DNA of 64,000 bases from JAWKRB01 sp041389885 (GCA_041389885.1 JAWKRB010000005.1:434001-498000), one strand, 5' to 3'. Shown: positions 33,611 to 42,737, numbered from the stretch's first letter. Program-made: numbers and translations. The notes: generated from the letters alone by a model not told the origin.

Positions 33611-36511
33611 ATGCGTCGCCTACGCCTCGCGCTGGCCCTCGCGCTCCTCGGGTGCACGACCTCGTTCGAGACCACGAGCCTCAGGGCTCGCGACGCGGGC
33701 GCGAGCGACGCGGGGCCCGACGTCATCGCCGCCGACCGGAGCGACGTCGACGCGCCCGCCGGGGACGCCCCCGAGGCCGACCTCCCCGCGGCCGACGTCC
33801 CCGCCGACGCGCGCGACGTGGCCGACGGTGCGGCGTGCGGCGTCGCGGGGCGGCCGTGCTGCGCCGCCGCGGCGTCGGCGTGCGTCGGCGACACGGTCTG
33901 CAACGAGGGCATGTGCGTCGCCTGCCCGGCGAACACCGTGGCCTGCGCGTCGGCCTGCGTCGACCTGCGGACCAGCCTCCGCCACTGCGGCCGCTGCGGC
34001 GGCGCCTGCGCCGAGGGGCAGAGCTGCGTCGGCGGCACCTGCACCCTCGTGTGCCCGACCTCGCTCAACGCCTGCGGCGACCGCTGCGTCGACCTGGCGC
34101 ACAACGCCTCGCACTGCGGCCGCTGCGACGAGGCGTGCGTCGGCGGCGCGGTGTGCGAGGGCGGCGCCTGCATCGTGTCGTGCTCCCCCGGGCAGACCGT
34201 GTGCGCGGGGGGCTGCGTGAACACCCAGAGCGACGCGAGCCACTGCGGCGGCTGCGGCCGCGCGTGCGCCCTCCCCAACGCCGTCGCCCGCTGCGCGGCG
34301 GGCGCGTGCGGCGTCGCCGCCTGCGACGCGGGCTTCGGCGACTGCGACAACGACCCCGCCAACGGCTGCGAGACCTCGCTGAGCTCCCTCACGAGCTGCG
34401 GGCGCTGCGGCCAGCGCTGCGAGGTCACGGCGGGATCCGCGGCGTGCGTCGAAGGCCGCTGCTCGGTGGGGGCGTGCAGCGAGGGCTTCGGCGACTGCGA
34501 CGCGAACCCCGCCAACGGCTGCGAGACCGACCTCCGCCGAGACCCTCGCAACTGCCGCAGCTGCGGCTTCGTCTGCGTCAGCGCGACGGGCGTGGCGACC
34601 TGCACCAACGGCGAGTGCGGCTCGTCGAGCGTCGTGTGCCCCGCGAACCGCGCGGAGTGCGGGGGGGTCGACCCGACCGACTGCGAGGCCGACCTCCGCT
34701 CGCCCTTGAGCTGCGGCCGCTGCGGCAACGTGTGCGCGCTGCCGAACGCGGAGAACGGCTGCTCGGGCGGGAGCTGCACGGTGGCCAGGTGCATGCCGGG
34801 ATACGGCGACTGCGACTCGACCGCCGCGAACGGCTGCGAGGTCGACCTCAACAACAGCGCCTCGCACTGCGGCGCCTGCGGTCGCGCGTGCGCCCTCCCT
34901 CACGCCGTGCCCCGGTGCGCGCGAGGGGGCTGCGCCATCGCCAGCTGCGAGCAGGGATTCGCGGACTGCGACGGCGACGCGGCCAACGGGTGCGAGGTCG
35001 ACCTCCGCGCGTCGGTCACGAACTGCGGCGCCTGCGGGTCGCGCTGCCCGACCGCGAACAGCACCGCCGCCTGCGTCGAGGGGCAGTGCGCGGTCGGCGC
35101 CTGCTCGCCGGGGTACTCGAATTGCGACGGCAACGTCAGCAACGGCTGCGAGGTGCGAACCTCCCAGGACGTCGCCAACTGCGGCACCTGCCAGAACGCC
35201 TGCGTGCTGCCCAACGCCACCCCCGAGTGCTCGAGCGGCGCGTGCCGCGTCCAGCGCTGCGCCGACGATTTCGCCAACTGCGACGGCAGCGCGAGCAACG
35301 GGTGCGAGGTCGACCTCCGCACCTCCGTCCAGCACTGCGGGGGCTGCGACCAGCGCTGCGTCGTCGCCAACGGCACGGGCGCCTGCGTCGCGAGGTCGTG
35401 CGCCGTGGGCGCGTGCAACAGCGGCTTCGCGGACTGCGACAACCGCCCGGGCAACGGCTGCGAGACCAGCCTGAACACCAACGCGAACTGCGGCGGCTGC
35501 GGGAGGGCCTGCGCGATGGGCACCATGTGCACCGGCGGGCAGTGCACCTCGACCTGCGCGGCGGGCACGGTCCTCTGCGGGGGCGCGTGCGTCGACACGT
35601 CGAGCAGCGCGTCGCACTGCGGGGGCTGCGGCGCGGCGTGCCCGGGGCGGCCGAACGCGGTCGCGACCTGCGCGGCGGGGCGCTGCGGCATCGCGTGCAA
35701 CGCGGGCTTCGGCGACTGCGACGGCGACCCCGGCAACGGGTGCGAGACCCGCCTCGACACGCTCTCGAACTGCGGCCGCTGCGGCGTCGCCTGCGCGAAC
35801 GCGCCGAACGCCGTCGGGTACTGCTCGGGCGGAGCCTGCCAGCTCACGTGCCAGGGGACCTTCAGGAACTGCGACGGAGACGCGACCAACGGCTGCGAGG
35901 TGAACGTTGCCAGCGACCCGGGCAATTGCGGCGGGTGCCTCAACCGCTGCCCGCGGCGGCCCAACAGCCTGCCCGTCTGCCGACAGGGCGCCTGCGGGAT
36001 CGAGTGCAACTTCGGATGGGGAGACTGCCTGCAGACCGCGCCGGGCTGCGAGACCAACCTCCTCGGCCTGTCCTACCGCTGCGGGAGCTGCATCGGCGTC
36101 TGCATCGACCGGACGTGTCGGGGCGGCGTGTGCACCCGCTGCTCGGGGACCGAGACCACCTCCTGCCCCGACAGCGTCATCAGCGGACAGGACGGCTGCG
36201 GAATCGACCTGCGCACCGACGTGAGACACTGCGGCGCCTGCGGACAGGTCTGCCCCGCGTCGGGCACCCGGCTCAACCACGCCACCTACACGGGCTCCTG
36301 CGCGAACAGCGCGTGCCAGCTCGCCTGCGAGGGCACCTGGCGCGACTGCGACGGCAACTGGCAGAACGGCTGCGAGGTGAACGTCGCCTGCGACCGCGAG
36401 CGCTGCGGGGCCTGCGGGACTCAGTGCGCGTCTGCGTCGGTGTGCTGCGGGGGGACCTGCCAGCCCGCGTCGGCGCCGAGCTGCAACCTCTCCGCGCCGG
36501 GCTGCCGTTGA
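33611..36511 (+). CDS. giant eight-Cys repeat lipoprotein
   Basis: The 966-residue lipoprotein (signal ALALLGC, Cys15) is almost entirely repeats. After an Asp/Ala/Pro linker to about residue 80 there are about 17 units of 43-50 residues. The first two or three are of the CGRCGGAC type and most others of the form G-F/Y-x-D/N-CDxxxxNGCE...CGxCxxxC...C...C. The NGCE element appears about ten times, with decayed forms (DPTDCE, APGCE, QDGCG). No catalytic domain and no C-terminal head are present. Each unit should form several disulfides, giving a long rod on the cell surface. The stop codon overlaps the start of the PQQ-type propeller lipoprotein (TTGA), so the two are probably made together. 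Confidence 0.82.
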   Translation: MRRLRLALALALLGCTTSFETTSLRARDAGASDAGPDVIAADRSDVDAPAGDAPEADLPAADVPADARDVADGAACGVAGRPCCAAAASACVGDTVCNEGMCVACPANTVACASACVDLRTSLRHCGRCGGACAEGQSCVGGTCTLVCPTSLNACGDRCVDLAHNASHCGRCDEACVGGAVCEGGACIVSCSPGQTVCAGGCVNTQSDASHCGGCGRACALPNAVARCAAGACGVAACDAGFGDCDNDPANGCETSLSSLTSCGRCGQRCEVTAGSAACVEGRCSVGACSEGFGDCDANPANGCETDLRRDPRNCRSCGFVCVSATGVATCTNGECGSSSVVCPANRAECGGVDPTDCEADLRSPLSCGRCGNVCALPNAENGCSGGSCTVARCMPGYGDCDSTAANGCEVDLNNSASHCGACGRACALPHAVPRCARGGCAIASCEQGFADCDGDAANGCEVDLRASVTNCGACGSRCPTANSTAACVEGQCAVGACSPGYSNCDGNVSNGCEVRTSQDVANCGTCQNACVLPNATPECSSGACRVQRCADDFANCDGSASNGCEVDLRTSVQHCGGCDQRCVVANGTGACVARSCAVGACNSGFADCDNRPGNGCETSLNTNANCGGCGRACAMGTMCTGGQCTSTCAAGTVLCGGACVDTSSSASHCGGCGAACPGRPNAVATCAAGRCGIACNAGFGDCDGDPGNGCETRLDTLSNCGRCGVACANAPNAVGYCSGGACQLTCQGTFRNCDGDATNGCEVNVASDPGNCGGCLNRCPRRPNSLPVCRQGACGIECNFGWGDCLQTAPGCETNLLGLSYRCGSCIGVCIDRTCRGGVCTRCSGTETTSCPDSVISGQDGCGIDLRTDVRHCGACGQVCPASGTRLNHATYTGSCANSACQLACEGTWRDCDGNWQNGCEVNVACDRERCGACGTQCASASVCCGGTCQPASAPSCNLSAPGCR

Positions 36512-37740
36512 CCCGCGTCGCGCTCGTCGGCGTCGCGCTCCTGGCCTCCGCGTGCCGCCGCGGAGCAGCCCCGAGGGACGCGCCCGCCGCCGCGGAGCTC
36601 CCCGCCGCGCCGCGCGAGGTGCCGCCCCCCCCGCGCCCCCGGGAGGCGCCCCCCGCGCCCGCGCGCCCCTCGCAGTTTCGCCTCGACCCCTCCCACACGG
36701 GACGCAGCGGATACCGGCTCCCGCGCACGCCGCGGGTGCTGGCCCGGCTGCACACCGGGGGGAGGGTGAGCGCGCAGGTCATCGCCGCCGACGACGACCT
36801 GCTGGTGGTCGGCTCCCACGACGGCGTGGTGTACGGGCTGACCGCGACGCTCCGACGGCGCTGGCGCGTGGCCACGGGAGACAGGGTGTACAGCACGGCG
36901 CTGAGCGTGTCTGAAGGGCTGTATGTGGGCAGCGACGTCGACCGCTTTCTCTCCCTCGACCGCCGCGGCGGCGTGCGGGTCGCCCTCGCCACCGAGGACG
37001 ACGCCGACACCGCGGCGACGGCGGCGCCCGACGGCTCCCTCCGCTTCGCCTCGGGGCGCACCGTGTACGCCGCCGAGCGGGACCTCACCGTGCGCTGGCG
37101 CTTCGACGCGGGCAGCAAGGTGTTCTCCAGCCCCGCGGTGACCGCCGAGGGCGGGGCGGTGTTCGGCTCGCAGGACGACCACCTGTACGCGCTCGGGGCC
37201 GACGGGGCACTCCGCTGGCGCGTGCGCACCGGCGGCGACGTCGACGCGACGCCCGCCCTCGACGCCGCGGGGAACGTCTACGTCGGCAGCGACGACGGCC
37301 ACGTCTACTCGGTCGCCCCCGACGGCGCGCTGCGATGGCGGCGGAGCGTCGGCGGGTACGTGCGCGCGGGCGCCGCGCTGGGGCTCGACCGGACGCTGGT
37401 GGTGGGCACCTTCGGCCCGCGGGTGCGCGTCGTCGCCCTCGACATGGACGACGGGCGCGAGCGCTGGTCCCTCGCGATCCCCTCCGCGCCGACGCGCGAC
37501 GTGGGCGTGGCGAGCGCCGCGCTGGTCGACCGCGAGGGCTGGTACGCGGTGGGGGCGCCCGACGACCGCGTGTACATCCTCGACGCGCTCGGGCGCGTGG
37601 TGCACAGCGTGCAGCTCGGCGCCGACGTCGACAGCCCGCCGGTGCTCCTGCGAGACGGGGTGATCGCCGTGGGCTGCGACGACGGCGACGTGTACCTCCT
37701 GGGCGAGGGCGAGTTCGACGCGTGTGTCACGAGTCCGTGA
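36508..37740 (+). CDS. PQQ-type beta-propeller lipoprotein
   Basis: A 410-residue product from a TTG start overlapping the previous stop by 4 nt; the signal LTRVALVGVALLASAC gives Cys16. A Pro/Ala/Arg-rich linker runs to about residue 55. Residues 70-400 hold about seven PQQ-like blades with GxVYGLxxxxxxRWRV rhythm: DGVVYGLTATLRRRWRV, DDHLYALGADGALRWRVRTG, DGHVYSVAPDGALRWRRSVG, DDRVYILDALGRVVHSVQLG, DGDVYLLGEG. The fold is that of BamB and quinoprotein-like scaffolds; no PQQ-ligand set for catalysis is evident. Likely a binding scaffold at the outer membrane partnering the Cys-repeat lipoprotein (inference from coupling). Confidence 0.8.
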   Translation: MTRVALVGVALLASACRRGAAPRDAPAAAELPAAPREVPPPPRPREAPPAPARPSQFRLDPSHTGRSGYRLPRTPRVLARLHTGGRVSAQVIAADDDLLVVGSHDGVVYGLTATLRRRWRVATGDRVYSTALSVSEGLYVGSDVDRFLSLDRRGGVRVALATEDDADTAATAAPDGSLRFASGRTVYAAERDLTVRWRFDAGSKVFSSPAVTAEGGAVFGSQDDHLYALGADGALRWRVRTGGDVDATPALDAAGNVYVGSDDGHVYSVAPDGALRWRRSVGGYVRAGAALGLDRTLVVGTFGPRVRVVALDMDDGRERWSLAIPSAPTRDVGVASAALVDREGWYAVGAPDDRVYILDALGRVVHSVQLGADVDSPPVLLRDGVIAVGCDDGDVYLLGEGEFDACVTSP

Positions 37741-37776
37741 TTGAAAGCGACGCGGGGACGGTAGACCATCGCGCCC

Positions 37777-39033
37777 ATGGAGAAGCGAAGAGTCGGGCGG
37801 GAGAACGGCCAGCGAATCCTCTCGATGGTCCTGGCGGGGGGCGAGGGCAAGCGACTCGCGCCGCTCACCTCCGACCGCGCCAAGCCCGCGGTGCCCTTCG
37901 GCGGGCGCTACCGGATCATCGACGTCGTGCTCTCGAACCTCGTGAACTCAGGGCTCACGAAGATCAAGGTGCTGACGCAGTACAAGTCCGCCTCCCTCGA
38001 GGAGCACATCGCCCGCGCGTGGCGCCTCTCGCCCATCCTCGACAACTACATCGAGACGATCCCCGCGCAGCAGCGCACGGGTCTGAGCTGGTTCCGCGGC
38101 AGCGCCGACGCCGTGTGGCAGTGCTTCAACGCCATCGAAGACGCCGACCCCGACTACGTGCTGATCTTCGGCGGCGACCACATCTACAAGATGGACGCGA
38201 GGCTGATGCTCGACCGTCACTTCGACACCGAGGCCGACCTCACCGTCGCGGTGATCCCGGTGCCGAAGGCCGACGCGCGAGACTTCGGGGTGATCCACGT
38301 CGACGAGGCCGGCAAGGTCATCGCCTTCGTCGAGAAGCCCGCCGATCCGCCGGAGATCCCCGGTCGCCCCGGCTGGTCGCTGGCCTCCATGGGCAACTAC
38401 ATCTTCGGCCGCAAGGTGCTCGAGGAGGAGCTCCGCGCCGACCAGTACGACGAGGGCAGCGCCCACGACTTCGGCAAGAGCATCCTGCCCAAGATGGTCG
38501 AGGCGGGGCGGCGGGTCTACGCCTTCGACTTCGCGACCAACGTGATCCCCGGCGAGGACAGCGCGGCGTACTGGCGCGACATCGGCACGGTGAAATCCTA
38601 CTTCGAGGCCCACATGGACCTCGTGGCGATCAACCCCGCGTTCAACCTCTACAACCGCGACTGGCCGCTGCGCACGGGGATGAGCTTCGAGCCCCCGGCG
38701 AAGTTCGTCTTCAGCGACCAGTGGAACGCCCGCGTCGGCATCTCCACCGACTCGCTGGTGAGCGACGGGTGCATCATCTCGGGGGGGCAGATTCACCTCT
38801 CGGTGCTGTCGCAGGGCGTGCGGGTGAATTCCTTCGCGCACATCGAGCAGTGCATCCTGCTCGAGGGGGTCAAGGTCGGGCGCTACGCGCGGCTGCGCAA
38901 GGTGATCATCGACAAGGAGGTCGAGATCCCGCAGGGCATGCAGATCGGCTTCGACCTCGACGAGGACCGCAAGCGCTTCACCGTCACCGACGACGGGATC
39001 GTGGTGATCCCGAAGCGCGCGCGGCTGGGCTGA
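37777..39033 (+). CDS. glgC: glucose-1-phosphate adenylyltransferase
   Basis: The 418-residue cytoplasmic enzyme makes ADP-glucose from glucose-1-phosphate and ATP for glycogen synthesis. The pyrophosphorylase N-domain has SMVLAGGEGKRLAPLTSDRA, KPAVPFGGRYRIIDVVLSNL, GGDHIYKMD, FVEKPADPPEIPG and YWRDIGTVKSYFEAHMDL. The C-terminal left-handed beta-helix (VSDGCIISGGQIHLSVLSQG, SFAHIEQCILLEGVKVGRYA) is complete and has the allosteric region. No other glycogen gene is adjacent. The 36-nt gap before it holds TTGAAA, a possible -35 with an unconvincing -10. Confidence 0.97.
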   Translation: MEKRRVGRENGQRILSMVLAGGEGKRLAPLTSDRAKPAVPFGGRYRIIDVVLSNLVNSGLTKIKVLTQYKSASLEEHIARAWRLSPILDNYIETIPAQQRTGLSWFRGSADAVWQCFNAIEDADPDYVLIFGGDHIYKMDARLMLDRHFDTEADLTVAVIPVPKADARDFGVIHVDEAGKVIAFVEKPADPPEIPGRPGWSLASMGNYIFGRKVLEEELRADQYDEGSAHDFGKSILPKMVEAGRRVYAFDFATNVIPGEDSAAYWRDIGTVKSYFEAHMDLVAINPAFNLYNRDWPLRTGMSFEPPAKFVFSDQWNARVGISTDSLVSDGCIISGGQIHLSVLSQGVRVNSFAHIEQCILLEGVKVGRYARLRKVIIDKEVEIPQGMQIGFDLDEDRKRFTVTDDGIVVIPKRARLG

Positions 39034-39082
39034 GAAGCCCCTTGGATCGCACCGGCGGATTGCGCTACGGGGGAACACCGCG

Positions 39083-39874
39083 ATGACCAGACCCGACGCC
39101 GACCTCACGATCCGCCCCCCCGCGCCCAACCCCGGCGTGCGCTACCGACGCATCCTGCTCAAGATGAGCGGAGAGGCGCTGTGCGCGCAGGAGGGCGGCT
39201 TCGGCCTCGACCCCACCGCCGTGGGCCTCCTCGCCGACGAGCTCGCCAGCGCGTACCGCGAGCTCGGGGTGCAGCTCGCCCTCGTCGTGGGCGGCGGCAA
39301 CATCTTCCGCGGCCTCCGCGGCAGCGCCTCGGGGATGGACCGCTCCACCGCCGACTACATGGGCATGCTCGCGACGGTGATGAACGCCCTCGCGCTGCAA
39401 GACGCCCTCGAGAAGCGCGACGTGCCCACCCGCGTGCAGACCGCGCTGGAGATGCGGCAGATCGCCGAGCCGTACATCCGTCGCCGGGCGATTCGTCACC
39501 TCGAGAAGGGCCGGGTGGTGATCTTCGCCGCGGGCACGGGGAGCCCGTATTTCTCCACCGACACCGCGGCGGCGCTGCGGGCGATGGAGATCCACGCCGA
39601 CGCGCTGTGCAAGGCGACGAAGGTCGACGGGGTCTATGACCGAGACCCGAAGAAGTTCCCCGACGCGAAGATGATCCCGAAGCTGAGCTTCGACGAGTTC
39701 ATTCAGCAGCGCATCGGGGTGATGGACACCACCGCGGTGACCCTCTGTCGAGACAACAAGCTCCCCATCCGCGTCTTCAAGCTCGCCGAGCACGGGAACA
39801 TCGCCCGGGTCATCTGCGGCGAAGACGTCGGCACCGTCGTGGGCGGGAGCACCCGCGAGTCGCTCACCCCCTGA
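39083..39874 (+). CDS. pyrH: UMP kinase
   Basis: The 263-residue hexameric UMP kinase phosphorylates UMP with ATP. Motifs include RILLKMSGEALCAQEGGFGL, LVVGGGNIFRGLRG, DRSTADYMGMLATVMNALAL, FAAGTGSPYFSTDTAAALRA and KVDGVYDRDPKKFPDA. The N-terminus has about 20 extra residues (TRPDADLTIRPPAPNPGVRY) before the first beta strand, longer than the E. coli enzyme. The ATG is supported by GGGGGA upstream. It is separated from the usual tsf/frr neighbours. Confidence 0.95.
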   Translation: MTRPDADLTIRPPAPNPGVRYRRILLKMSGEALCAQEGGFGLDPTAVGLLADELASAYRELGVQLALVVGGGNIFRGLRGSASGMDRSTADYMGMLATVMNALALQDALEKRDVPTRVQTALEMRQIAEPYIRRRAIRHLEKGRVVIFAAGTGSPYFSTDTAAALRAMEIHADALCKATKVDGVYDRDPKKFPDAKMIPKLSFDEFIQQRIGVMDTTAVTLCRDNKLPIRVFKLAEHGNIARVICGEDVGTVVGGSTRESLTP

Positions 39875-39881
39875 GCGCCCG

Positions 39882-40478
39882 TCACTCCGCCGCGGGCCGA
39901 GGCACGGCGAAGGTGTACGGGATCGTGGTGAACGAGGCCCGAAACGCCGACAGGCGGAGGCCGCAGAGCGCCCGACCCAGGCAGCGCGCGGTGCGCCGGC
40001 GCGTGCCCTCGGGGAAGGCCAGCTCCTGGGGGAGCCCGCTGCCCGAGATTCGCACGCGCACGGTCAGCAGCCCGTCTGCCCCCACCTGCGGCGCGCAGGC
40101 GAGCACCGCGGCCTCCTGGGACCGCGCGCTGAGCGCGATCATCTCGGAGGTGGGCTCGTAGGGCGACTGCGTCGACGCGACCTGGGCGGGCGCGTCGCCC
40201 TCGCACACCACCCGCCCGTCGGGGAGCAGCCGCGGCAGCAGCGGCGCCGGGCCCTCGACCGGGGCGACGACGGGCGAGCCGAACTCCGCGGCGGCGCGCG
40301 CCGGGGCGTCGGTGCGGGGGGTCGAGGGGAGGTTCGGGTCGACGGGCGCGGCGGGGGCAGGGGCGGGGCGGCGCCGGCGGCGGCGACGGCGCGGCGCGGC
40401 GTCGGCCGTCGCGACGGGGGGCGGGGCGGAGGAGGCGCAGGCGAGGGAGAGCGCGGCGACGAGGAGGAGGTGCTTCAT
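39882..40478 (-). CDS. small lipoprotein with Arg-rich linker, unknown
   Basis: A 198-residue product beginning MKHLLLVAALSLAC (Cys14 lipidation). An upstream in-frame GTG at 40484 would add two residues. The linker holds eight consecutive Arg then a Pro/Ala stretch (RRPAPAPAAPVDP), a very basic segment for an exported protein. The C-terminal 110 residues contain two or three Cys and beta strands (QVGADGLLTVRVRISGSGLP, CLGRALCGLRLSAFRASFTT), with the rhythm of TonB-C-like or AgmX/PglI-type domains in which one residue repeats as x-V-x-I. It is convergent with pyrH (7 nt apart). Function unknown. Confidence 0.6.
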   Translation of the reverse strand: MKHLLLVAALSLACASSAPPPVATADAAPRRRRRRRRPAPAPAAPVDPNLPSTPRTDAPARAAAEFGSPVVAPVEGPAPLLPRLLPDGRVVCEGDAPAQVASTQSPYEPTSEMIALSARSQEAAVLACAPQVGADGLLTVRVRISGSGLPQELAFPEGTRRRTARCLGRALCGLRLSAFRASFTTIPYTFAVPRPAAE

Positions 40479-40484
40479 GGACAC

Positions 40485-40837
40485 ACAGCGAGTCGGGGAC
40501 CGTGATCGTTGGGTTGCGTCACGCGCCCGAAGCGTTCGAGGTAATATCCCCCGGCCAGGGCGGCGTGGCGAGAGAAGAATCGAAGGGACCGCGCGACGCG
40601 GAGAAAATCGCCGGGCGGCGGAGGGGAGCCGGCGCTCCGACCCGGGGCCGGAGATTGAGGGGCAGGGGTCACCGCCGGGGGAGGGGGGCCGCGGCGGTGG
40701 TATTGACTCCCCTGGGGGAACGCGTCTAGCGTGCCGCCGCCCGCGGGCTCACCGCCCCTGCGAAACCCGCGGAAAACGTGGCGCATCATCGCCCGCCCGC
40801 GGCGCGGTCGAGAACGCCAGAAGGACGCACCGGACAC
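40485..40837. other. intergenic region upstream of nuoE
   Basis: This 353-nt gap separates the divergent small lipoprotein from the nuo operon. It is Gly/Arg-codon-like GC-rich sequence with a short open frame (MIVGLRHAPEAFEVISPGQG) that has no SD and looks like chance. The only signals I see are the promoter-like pair at 40703-40730 and poly-G runs at 40610-40700. No tRNA or clear hairpin terminator was found. Confidence 0.6.
40703..40730 (+). promoter_or_regulatory. possible promoter of the nuo operon
   Basis: TTGACT at 40703-40708 followed after 16 nt by TCTAGC at 40725-40730. The -35 is 5/6 and the -10 only 3/6. It lies about 108 nt before the nuoE start and is the only promoter-like pair in the gap. 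Confidence 0.35.
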
Positions 40838-41377
40838 ATGGCCTTCGAGCTCAGCCCAGAACGCCTCGCCCTCTTCGAGGAGCTCCTGCCGCGGTACCCG
40901 ACCGCGCAGGCGCTGACCATCCCGCTGCTTCACATCTGTCAGGAGCAGAACGGCTACATCACCCCCGAGATCGTGGCCTTCGTCGCAAAGCGCCTGGGTC
41001 TCAGCACCGCCGACGTGCAGGGCGTGGTGACCTTCTACACGCTGTTCCAGCAGAAGCCGACGGGGCGCAACGTCGTGTGGGTGTGCCGCACGCTGAGCTG
41101 CGAGCTCATGGGCGCGCGGTCGATCCAGCACCACCTGGAGGAGACGCTGGGGATTCACGCCGGCGAGACCACCGAGGACGGCGAGTTCACCCTGCTCACC
41201 GCGGAGTGCCTCGCCGCGTGCGGCCAGGGCCCCATGATCCAGCTCAACGACGAGTACCACGAGAACCTCACCCCCGAGGGGGTCGACAAGCTCATCGCCG
41301 CGGCGAGGCTCAAGAAGGACGCGCGCTGCAAGGCGACGCACGGTCCCATCGGCATCCGCAGCCGGGCGAGCAAGTGA
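40838..41377 (+). CDS. nuoE: NADH-quinone oxidoreductase subunit E
   Basis: A 179-residue thioredoxin-like [2Fe-2S] (N1a) subunit of complex I in the cytoplasmic NADH module. The cluster ligands are CRTLSC and the later AECLAACGQGP pair. TYTLFQQKP-like sequence (VTFYTLFQQKPTGRNVVWVC) is typical. The ATG at 40838 is chosen; an upstream ATG at 40778 would add an Arg-rich extension without SD. NuoE sits 10 nt before NuoF, as normal, but no nuoA-D precede it. Confidence 0.95.
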   Translation: MAFELSPERLALFEELLPRYPTAQALTIPLLHICQEQNGYITPEIVAFVAKRLGLSTADVQGVVTFYTLFQQKPTGRNVVWVCRTLSCELMGARSIQHHLEETLGIHAGETTEDGEFTLLTAECLAACGQGPMIQLNDEYHENLTPEGVDKLIAAARLKKDARCKATHGPIGIRSRASK

Positions 41378-41387
41378 GAGGCTGACC

Positions 41388-42737
41388 ATGCCGGTCGAGA
41401 ATCCCAGGATCCTGACGAAGAATTACGCGACGCCCGAGTCGTGGACCCTCGCGGCCTACGAGAAGGGCGGCGGGTACCAGGCCCTGCGCAAGGCGCTGGA
41501 GATGACCCCGCAGCAGCTCGTGGACGAGGTGAAGGCCGCGAACCTCCGCGGGCGCGGCGGCGCGGGCTTCCCCGCCGGGCTGAAGTGGTCGTTCCTCAAG
41601 CCCAACCCCGAGAAGCCGAACTACATCGCCGTGAACGCCGACGAGGGCGAGCCCGGCACCTTCAAGGATCGCACGCTCATGGAGCTCGATCCCCACCGGT
41701 GCATCGAGGGCTTCATCATCTCGGCCCTCGCGCTCAACGTGCACCACGTCTACTGCTACGTCCGCGGAGAGCTGGTGCTCTCGATCCGGCGGCTCGAGCA
41801 GGCCGTGCGCGAGGCGCGGGCGAAGGGCTACCTCGGCGAGAAGGTCCTCGGGCGCGACCACCCCCTGGACATCATCATCCACGCGGGGGCCGGCGCGTAC
41901 ATCTGCGGCGAAGAGACCTCCCTGCTCAACTCCCTCGAGGGGCTGCGCGGCGAGCCCCGGCTCAAGCCGCCGTTCCCCGCGATCGTCGGCGCCTTCGGCG
42001 CGCCCACGATCGTGAACAACCTCGAGACCCTCGCGACGATCCCGACCATCGTGGAGATGGGCGGCGAGAACTTCTCCAAGCTCTCGCGGCTGCACCACAT
42101 GAAGGACGGCGGCGTGCGGCTCTACGGCGTGAGCGGTCCCGTGAAGACCCCGGGGGTGTACGAGGCGCCCGTGGGGATCACCCTCAACGAGCTGATCCAT
42201 GACCTCGGCGGGGGCATGCGCGACGGGCTGAAGATCAAGGCCGTGGTGCCCGGCGGCAGCTCGACCCCGGTGCTCCGCCCCGGCGACAAGGTCCACGCGC
42301 CCGACCCGAAAGACCCGCTCCACGCGTGGCACGGCAAGGACCACCTCGACGTGCCCATGGGCGTCGACACGATGCGCGGCCTCGGCACCATGCTGGGCAC
42401 CTGCTGCGCGATCGTGGTCGACGACCAGACCTCGATGGTGCGGGTGGCCGAGAACCTGATGCTGTTCTACGCCCACGAGAGCTGCGGGCAGTGCACGCCC
42501 TGTCGCGAGGGCTGCGCGTGGATGGCCAGGCTCTGCCGCAAGTTCGCGGCGGGCACCGCCACCGCGGAGGACCTCGACACCCTCGGAGACGTGGCGAACA
42601 ACATCATGGGCAACACCATCTGCGCGCTCGGAGACGGGGCGGCGATGCCGATGCTCGGCATCCTCAAGCTGTTCCGCCACGAGTTCGAGGCCGCCATCGG
42701 CAAGAAGCCCCCCCACATCGGCGAGAGGGCGGCGTGA
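41388..42737 (+). CDS. nuoF: NADH-quinone oxidoreductase subunit F
   Basis: The 449-residue subunit binds NADH and FMN and carries the N3 [4Fe-4S] cluster. Motifs: GRGGAGFPAGLKWSF (FMN/NADH), ADEGEPGTFKDR, GAGAYICGEETSLLNSLEG, and the cluster segment ESCGQCTPCREGC near residue 363 with the fourth Cys in NTICALGDGAA near 408. Length is standard. The stop overlaps the GTG start of nuoJ (GTGA), so nuoG, H and I, which usually lie between F and J, are absent here and must be elsewhere if complex I is complete. Confidence 0.97.
   Translation: MPVENPRILTKNYATPESWTLAAYEKGGGYQALRKALEMTPQQLVDEVKAANLRGRGGAGFPAGLKWSFLKPNPEKPNYIAVNADEGEPGTFKDRTLMELDPHRCIEGFIISALALNVHHVYCYVRGELVLSIRRLEQAVREARAKGYLGEKVLGRDHPLDIIIHAGAGAYICGEETSLLNSLEGLRGEPRLKPPFPAIVGAFGAPTIVNNLETLATIPTIVEMGGENFSKLSRLHHMKDGGVRLYGVSGPVKTPGVYEAPVGITLNELIHDLGGGMRDGLKIKAVVPGGSSTPVLRPGDKVHAPDPKDPLHAWHGKDHLDVPMGVDTMRGLGTMLGTCCAIVVDDQTSMVRVAENLMLFYAHESCGQCTPCREGCAWMARLCRKFAAGTATAEDLDTLGDVANNIMGNTICALGDGAAMPMLGILKLFRHEFEAAIGKKPPHIGERAA

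Noticed and set aside
32368..34854. Extending the glycosyltransferase to an 828-residue minus-strand protein
   Set aside because: The added N-terminus is antisense to the Cys-repeat lipoprotein and reads as Gln/Pro/Ser shadow; the TM helix at the ATG 33528 is the natural start.
33055..36507. A single 1561-residue plus-strand protein ending in the propeller
   Set aside because: Its first 1150 residues are an out-of-frame Arg-rich reading of the Cys-repeat gene; the propeller has its own TTG start and lipobox at 36508.
36508..37740. Quinoprotein dehydrogenase with PQQ
   Set aside because: The blades match PQQ-type repeats, but no conserved catalytic Asp/Ca site or cytochrome motif was seen; a binding scaffold is more likely.
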